This document shows, piece by piece, positions 14,231 to 17,885 of a stretch of DNA of 17,885 bases. The notes under the pieces are model-generated. The model searched no databases, was not told the origin of the DNA, and saw only the letters and a list, made by a program, of their open reading frames with translations. How positions within the stretch are numbered: position 1 is the stretch's first letter; each line of letters starts with the position of its first letter. This DNA is from CBIFWW01 sp966186435. Lineage in GTDB: Bacteria > Pseudomonadota > Gammaproteobacteria > Enterobacterales > Enterobacteriaceae. Made by a program: the position numbers and the translations under genes. The DNA is taken from positions 1-17,885 of the forward strand of contig CBIFWW010000065.1 of assembly GCA_966186435.1 (NCBI GenBank). The letters are read 5' to 3'.

Positions 14231-15181
14231 ATGTTGAGCGCATTCCAACTGGAAAATAATCGTCTATCCCGCCTGGAGCTGGAAGAGCAAGATAACCTTG
14301 CCAACTCCGTTTGGGTGGATTTAGTCGAACCCGACGATGAAGAACGTAGCCGGGTACAAACTGAGTTAGACCAGAGCCTGGCAACACGCCCTGAGCTGGA
14401 AGACATCGAAGCATCCGCCCGTTTCTTTGAAGACGATGACGGCCTGCATATTCACTCCTTCTTCTTCTATGAAGATGCCGATGACCACGCCGGTAACTCC
14501 ACCGTGGCATTTACCATCCGCAATGGCCGTCTGTTTACCCTGCGTGAACGTGAGCTACCGGCTTTCCGCCTGTACCGCATGCGCGCCCGTAGCCAGCTAA
14601 TGGTGGATGGCAACGCTTATGAGCTGCTGCTCGATCTGTTCGAAACCAAAATTGAGCAGCTGGCGGATGAAATCGAAAACATCTACAGTGACCTGGAGAA
14701 ACTCAGCCGGGTGATTATGGAAGGCCATCAGGGTGATGAGTACGATGAAGCGCTCTCCACCCTGGCAGAGCTGGAAGATATCGGCTGGAAGGTTCGCCTG
14801 TGTCTGATGGATACCCAGCGCGCCCTGAACTTCCTGGTGCGTAAAGCCCGTTTACCGGGGGGCCAACTGGAGCAAGCCCGCGAAATCCTGCGCGATATCG
14901 AATCCCTGTTGCCCCACAATGAATCCTTGTTCCAGAAGGTTAACTTCCTGATGCAGGCGGCGATGGGCTTTATCAACATCGAGCAGAACCGGATTATCAA
15001 GATCTTCTCGGTGGTATCTGTTGTCTTCCTGCCGCCAACGCTGGTGGCCTCCAGCTATGGGATGAACTTCGAGTTTATGCCGGAACTGCATTTTAGCTTC
15101 GGTTACCCGGCAGCTATCGTGGTGATGATCCTGGCGGGCCTGGCACCGTACCTGTACTTCAAGCGTAAGAACTGGCTATAA
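14231..15181 (+). CDS. corA: Magnesium/cobalt transporter CorA
   Basis: The protein has 316 residues from MLSAFQLENNRLSRLE, the same length as E. coli CorA. It is a homopentameric inner-membrane channel for Mg2+, also passing Co2+ and Ni2+. A large acidic cytosolic N-terminal funnel (about 1-250) precedes two C-terminal membrane helices (about 255-275 and 290-310). The signature Gly277-Met278-Asn279 (SSYGMNFEF) ends the first helix and forms the ion selectivity filter. The C-terminus KRKNWL is typical. A TTG at 14216 would extend the frame by five residues, but GGGAG before ATG 14231 and the family start favour the latter. It is followed by a strong terminator. E. coli yigF and yigG, which follow corA there, are missing. 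Confidence 0.98.
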   Translation: MLSAFQLENNRLSRLELEEQDNLANSVWVDLVEPDDEERSRVQTELDQSLATRPELEDIEASARFFEDDDGLHIHSFFFYEDADDHAGNSTVAFTIRNGRLFTLRERELPAFRLYRMRARSQLMVDGNAYELLLDLFETKIEQLADEIENIYSDLEKLSRVIMEGHQGDEYDEALSTLAELEDIGWKVRLCLMDTQRALNFLVRKARLPGGQLEQAREILRDIESLLPHNESLFQKVNFLMQAAMGFINIEQNRIIKIFSVVSVVFLPPTLVASSYGMNFEFMPELHFSFGYPAAIVVMILAGLAPYLYFKRKNWL

Positions 15182-15194
15182 AATCTGAGTAATA

Positions 15195-15219
15195 AAAAAG
15201 GAGCCGTTGGCTCCTTTTT
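15195..15219. terminator. Bidirectional terminator between corA and rarD
   Basis: AAAAAGGAGCC (15195-15205) pairs perfectly with GGCTCCTTTTT (15209-15219), loop GTT. T runs follow the GC core on both strands. It serves convergent corA (stop at 15181) and rarD (stop at 15241). Confidence 0.92.
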
Positions 15220-15240
15220 GCATTTCCGGGCTTCGCGGAT

Positions 15241-16134
15241 TTAGATTTTCGGGGTGCGCTTGAGGGTGTAAATGGCATCGATGATAAACACCGCCAGTGC
15301 CGCCCAGATAAAGGCGAAGGTCACCAGCTTATCCGGCCCCGGCACTTCCCCATAAAAGGTCACCGCCAGAATAAACATTAAAGTCGGGCCGATATACTGG
15401 AAGAACCCCAGGGTCGAGAGCCGCAGGCGGGTTGCCGCCCCGGTAAAGCACAGCAGGGGAATAGTAGTCACCACACCTGCGGCGATCAGCAGGAGATTCA
15501 GGCTCCACGGGTTAGCCCCCAAATGGCTGGTGGCGCTATCGGCAAAGCCGAACAGATAAATACCGGCCACTGGCAGCAGCCATAGGGTTTCCACCAGCAT
15601 CCCGGTTTGGGCATCCACCGCAATCTTTTTGCGCACCAGGCCGTAGAAGGCAAAGCTGAATGCCAGGCCGAGGGCGATGAGCGGCAGGGAGCCAAAAGTC
15701 CACAGCTGTACCAGCACCCCGCAGGCGGCCAGCAACACTGCCACCCACTGCATCCGGCGGAAGCGTTCACCGAGGAAGATCATCCCCAATACCACGTTCA
15801 CCAGCGGGTTAATAAAGTAGCCAAGGCTGGCTTCCAGCATATGACCGTTGTTCACCGCCCAGATAAACAGCAGCCAGTTGCCGCCTACCAAAACAGCAGA
15901 GAGCGCCAGGGCCGGGATTTTCTTTGGGGTTCGCAAGATTTGTTTAACCTGAGTCCACTGGCGGCTCAGGCTAATCAACACCAACATAAAGAAGAATGAC
16001 CAGATGACCCGATGGGTGAGGATCTCATCGGCGGGAACCTGATGGATCAATTTGAAATACGCCGGGGCCACACCCCAAATAAAATAGGCTACCAGGGCCA
16101 GGATCACACCCAGCCGGGTTTGTTTCGCATCCAT
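15241..16134 (-). CDS. rarD: RarD, EamA-type permease
   Basis: The protein has 297 residues from MDAKQTRLGVILALVAYFIWG (E. coli RarD: 296). It is an inner-membrane protein with about ten hydrophobic helices and the EamA/DMT-type duplicated layout. Conserved patches include APAYFKLI, ADEILTHRVIWSFFFM, GGNWLLFIWAVN, LEASLGYFINPLVNVVLGM and LGFFQYIGPTLMFILAV. The product is named for an E. coli chloramphenicol-sensitivity phenotype; its substrate is unknown. A frame opening with TTG at 16152 adds six residues without family support. It lies downstream of yigI on the same strand (48-base gap) and probably shares its transcript, ending at the terminator shared with corA. Confidence 0.94.
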   Translation of the reverse strand: MDAKQTRLGVILALVAYFIWGVAPAYFKLIHQVPADEILTHRVIWSFFFMLVLISLSRQWTQVKQILRTPKKIPALALSAVLVGGNWLLFIWAVNNGHMLEASLGYFINPLVNVVLGMIFLGERFRRMQWVAVLLAACGVLVQLWTFGSLPLIALGLAFSFAFYGLVRKKIAVDAQTGMLVETLWLLPVAGIYLFGFADSATSHLGANPWSLNLLLIAAGVVTTIPLLCFTGAATRLRLSTLGFFQYIGPTLMFILAVTFYGEVPGPDKLVTFAFIWAALAVFIIDAIYTLKRTPKI

Positions 16135-16181
16135 TGAAAACAACTCGCACAAGAAAAGTAGCGCGATTGTAACAGGGATGG

Positions 16182-16652
16182 CTAACCGACTATATAGGTG
16201 GCCGTGCCACTGGCAATATGCAAATTTACTTCGTTGTGCAGTTCGATCCGCGCCACCGCCACTTTATTGCCCGCCCGCAACAGGGTGGCGCTGGCGGTGA
16301 AATGATTACCCCGACCGGGGCGTAGGTAATCCACCCGCAAATCAATGGTGCCCATTTTTGCCATCCGGGTACGGAGTTCGTCCTCGCTGATGGTGTCATG
16401 GCGGGTCAGCGTGCTGCCGACGCACACCAGGCCCCCGGCCACATCCAGCGCGGCGGCAATCACCCCACCGTGCAAAATGCTCTGAGACCAGTTGCCCACC
16501 ATCATCGGCTGGTTTTTAAAACCAATACGGGCGCTGGATTTATCGTAATGCTCCAGCTCCAGCCCCAATGCCTTGTTAAACGGCATATGGTAAACGAACA
16601 TCTCACCGACCAACTGCAAAACCGCTTCGGCCGTCAATATATTGGCAGACAC
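16182..16652 (-). CDS. yigI: Hotdog-fold acyl-CoA thioesterase YigI
   Basis: The protein has 156 residues from a GTG start (MSANILTAEAVLQLVGEMF; E. coli YigI has 155 and begins MSAVLTAEQ). GGGAG at 16660-16664 stands 7 bases before the GTG, which fixes this start over the TTG at 16676. It has a single hotdog domain of the PaaI type: a long N-terminal helix (FVYHMPFNKALGLELEHY), then NWSQSILHGGVIAAALDVAGG (HGG at 61-63) around the expected active site, then GTIDLRVDYLRPGRG. E. coli YigI has been reported to hydrolyse medium- and long-chain acyl-CoAs. Divergent from pldA, so two lipid-related genes share the intergenic region. Likely co-transcribed with rarD. Confidence 0.93.
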   Translation of the reverse strand: MSANILTAEAVLQLVGEMFVYHMPFNKALGLELEHYDKSSARIGFKNQPMMVGNWSQSILHGGVIAAALDVAGGLVCVGSTLTRHDTISEDELRTRMAKMGTIDLRVDYLRPGRGNHFTASATLLRAGNKVAVARIELHNEVNLHIASGTATYIVG

Positions 16653-16824
16653 AGCATGACTCCCGGGAATAATCAATGTTAGTGTTATATGAATGTTTCT
16701 AATTCGCTTTGCAAATGGCTTTTACGAAAGTGTGATAGCCCTGCCGATAACCCCTAAATAAGTGACAAAATCCGGCGGGGAAATAATTCTAAGCAGTAAT
16801 TTATTGTTCAGGAGAACAGAGTAG

Positions 16825-17694
16825 ATGCGGAAGTATCTGGGTTATTTAGTGCCGGCCCTCGCCTTTTCCGGCATGGCGTATGCGCAGGAAGCGCAGCAAA
16901 CAACCATCCATGACAGACCCACGGTACGAGGCAGCGTCATCGCTAACCTTTTGGTGGATCATGATAATCCGTTTGTTTTGTATCCCTACGACACTAACTA
17001 TGTGTTGTACACCTACACCTCGGATCTCAATAAAGAGGCGATTGAGTCCTACAACTGGGCCAACAATGCCCGCAAAGACGAGGTGAAATTCCAGTTGAGC
17101 CTGGCTTACCCGCTATGGCGCGGAATTTTAGGTGATAACTCGGTTCTTGGGGCCTCCTATACCCAGAAGTCCTGGTGGCAGCTCTCCAATAGTGAAGAGT
17201 CTTCGCCATTCCGTGAAACAAACTATGAACCGCAGCTTTTCCTCGGCTTTGCTACGGATTATCAGTTTGCCGGGTGGACTTTACGGGACATGGAATTTGG
17301 TTATAACCATCAGTCCAATGGCCGTTCCGACCCAACCTCCCGTAGCTGGAACCGGGTTTATACTCGCCTGATGGCTGATCACGGCAACTGGATGGCCGAA
17401 GTGAAGCCCTGGTTTGTGGTAGGTAACACTACCGATAATCCTGATATCACTAAATACCTTGGTTACTATCAGCTGAAGGTAGGTTATGCCCTCGGTGATA
17501 CGATCCTGAGCGTAAAAGGGCAATACAATTGGAATACTGGTTACGGTGGCGCAGAATTTGGAGTAAGTTACCCGATATCCAGGCATGTTCGTTTATACAC
17601 CCAGGTTTATAGTGGTTATGGGGAATCCCTGATCGACTATAATTACAATCAAACCCGCGTGGGTGTTGGGGTGATGCTAAACGATCTGTTTTAA
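16825..17694 (+). CDS. pldA: Outer membrane phospholipase A (OmpLA)
   Basis: The protein has 289 residues, identical in length to E. coli PldA. A signal peptide of 20 residues ends AYA|QEA. The mature 12-strand beta-barrel in the outer membrane hydrolyses misplaced phospholipids and is active as a Ca2+-bound dimer when membrane asymmetry is lost. The catalytic triad is present in precursor numbering as His162, Ser164 and Asn176 (NHQSNGRSDPTSRSWNR), equal to His142/Ser144/Asn156 of mature OmpLA. The C-terminus GVGVMLNDLF ends in Phe, as barrel assembly by BAM requires. AGGAG lies 10 bases before the ATG, slightly long. The 172-base gap to yigI shows no convincing promoter. Confidence 0.98.
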   Translation: MRKYLGYLVPALAFSGMAYAQEAQQTTIHDRPTVRGSVIANLLVDHDNPFVLYPYDTNYVLYTYTSDLNKEAIESYNWANNARKDEVKFQLSLAYPLWRGILGDNSVLGASYTQKSWWQLSNSEESSPFRETNYEPQLFLGFATDYQFAGWTLRDMEFGYNHQSNGRSDPTSRSWNRVYTRLMADHGNWMAEVKPWFVVGNTTDNPDITKYLGYYQLKVGYALGDTILSVKGQYNWNTGYGGAEFGVSYPISRHVRLYTQVYSGYGESLIDYNYNQTRVGVGVMLNDLF

Positions 17695-17712
17695 CCATTG
17701 CAGTTTGTACGG

Positions 17713-17744
17713 CAGGCGCTGAAAATAGCGCCTGTTTTTATTTA
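17713..17744 (+). terminator. Intrinsic terminator of pldA
   Basis: CAGGCGCT (17713-17720) pairs with AGCGCCTG (17727-17734) with a 6-base loop, and TTTTTATTTA follows. It lies 18 bases after the pldA stop and separates pldA from recQ. Confidence 0.92.
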
Positions 17745-17759
17745 TCAGACGGGGTAAGT

Positions 17760-17885
17760 GTGGCACAGGCGGAAGTATTGAATCAGAAGTCGCTGGCTAA
17801 ACAGGTTCTGCAACAGACCTTTGGCTACCAGCAATTTCGCCCGGGCCAGGAAACCATCATTGATACCGTGCTGGAAGGCCGGGAC
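17760..17885 (+). CDS. recQ: ATP-dependent DNA helicase RecQ (5' part)
   Basis: The first 42 codons are inside the window, cut off by its end. The start is GTG, as in E. coli recQ, read as MAQAEVLNQKSLAKQVLQQT. GGGGTAA lies just upstream as Shine-Dalgarno. The sequence FGYQQFRPGQETIIDTVLEGRD is the conserved motif 0 of RecQ helicases, which contacts the adenine of ATP; Walker A would follow beyond the window. RecQ is a superfamily 2 3'-5' helicase that works with RecF/RecJ in gap repair and suppresses illegitimate recombination. It lies downstream of pldA, as in E. coli. Confidence 0.95.
   Translation, partial: MAQAEVLNQKSLAKQVLQQTFGYQQFRPGQETIIDTVLEGRD

Noticed and set aside
16684..16714. 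Possible yigI promoter: TATAAC (16684-16689) and TTGCAA (16709-16714) on the minus strand
   Set aside because: The spacer would be 19 bases, too long for a normal sigma-70 promoter. The same palindromic TTTGCAAA gives no good -10 on the pldA side either.

Overview
This window is a conserved chromosomal segment of a gammaproteobacterium of the order Enterobacterales. Nearly every gene matches an Escherichia coli K-12 gene in sequence, length and order: hemY-hemX-hemD-hemC <- | -> cyaA, cyaY <-, lptM(yifL)-dapF-yigA-xerC-yigB-uvrD ->, corA ->, rarD <-, yigI <-, pldA ->, recQ ->. The proteins differ enough from E. coli to suggest a different genus, possibly Yersinia/Serratia-like. E. coli yigF and yigG are absent between corA and rarD, and a small lipoprotein gene sits between uvrD and corA. 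I cannot name the genus from the sequence alone.

Positions 1-303 hold no recognised gene. They contain two imperfect copies of an about 50-base repeat, a potentially structured segment, and two back-to-back intrinsic terminators, one for each strand. Positions 304-4382 (minus) are the hemCDXY operon: HemC and HemD make uroporphyrinogen III, while HemX and HemY are the membrane proteins encoded with them. The intergenic region 4383-4654 carries the divergent hemC and cyaA promoters. A CRP site overlaps the cyaA -10 box, and cyaA starts at UUG. cyaA ends exactly where the convergent frataxin gene cyaY ends.

Positions 7699-11099 form a tight plus-strand operon, with 4-base ATGA overlaps between dapF, yigA, xerC and yigB. 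It combines the LptD-maturation lipoprotein LptM, diaminopimelate epimerase, a DUF484 protein, the XerC recombinase and a HAD phosphatase. uvrD follows with its own promoter, whose -10 box contains the yigB stop codon, plus a LexA box and a leader hairpin.

Positions 13335-14230 are the least conserved part. They contain a minus-strand 100-residue lipoprotein of unknown function, an AT-rich intergenic stretch with nested inverted repeats, and a roughly 225-base corA leader. That leader encodes an 18-residue UUG-initiated peptide in the position of the Salmonella corL regulatory ORF. The rest is corA, a bidirectional terminator, the minus-strand genes rarD and yigI, the outer-membrane phospholipase gene pldA with its terminator, and the first 42 codons of recQ. 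I found no mobile element, CRISPR array, tRNA or rRNA. No clearly new multi-gene system is present; the most interesting signals are regulatory (corA leader, cyaA start region) and the two non-conserved patches at 1-228 and 13375-14000.
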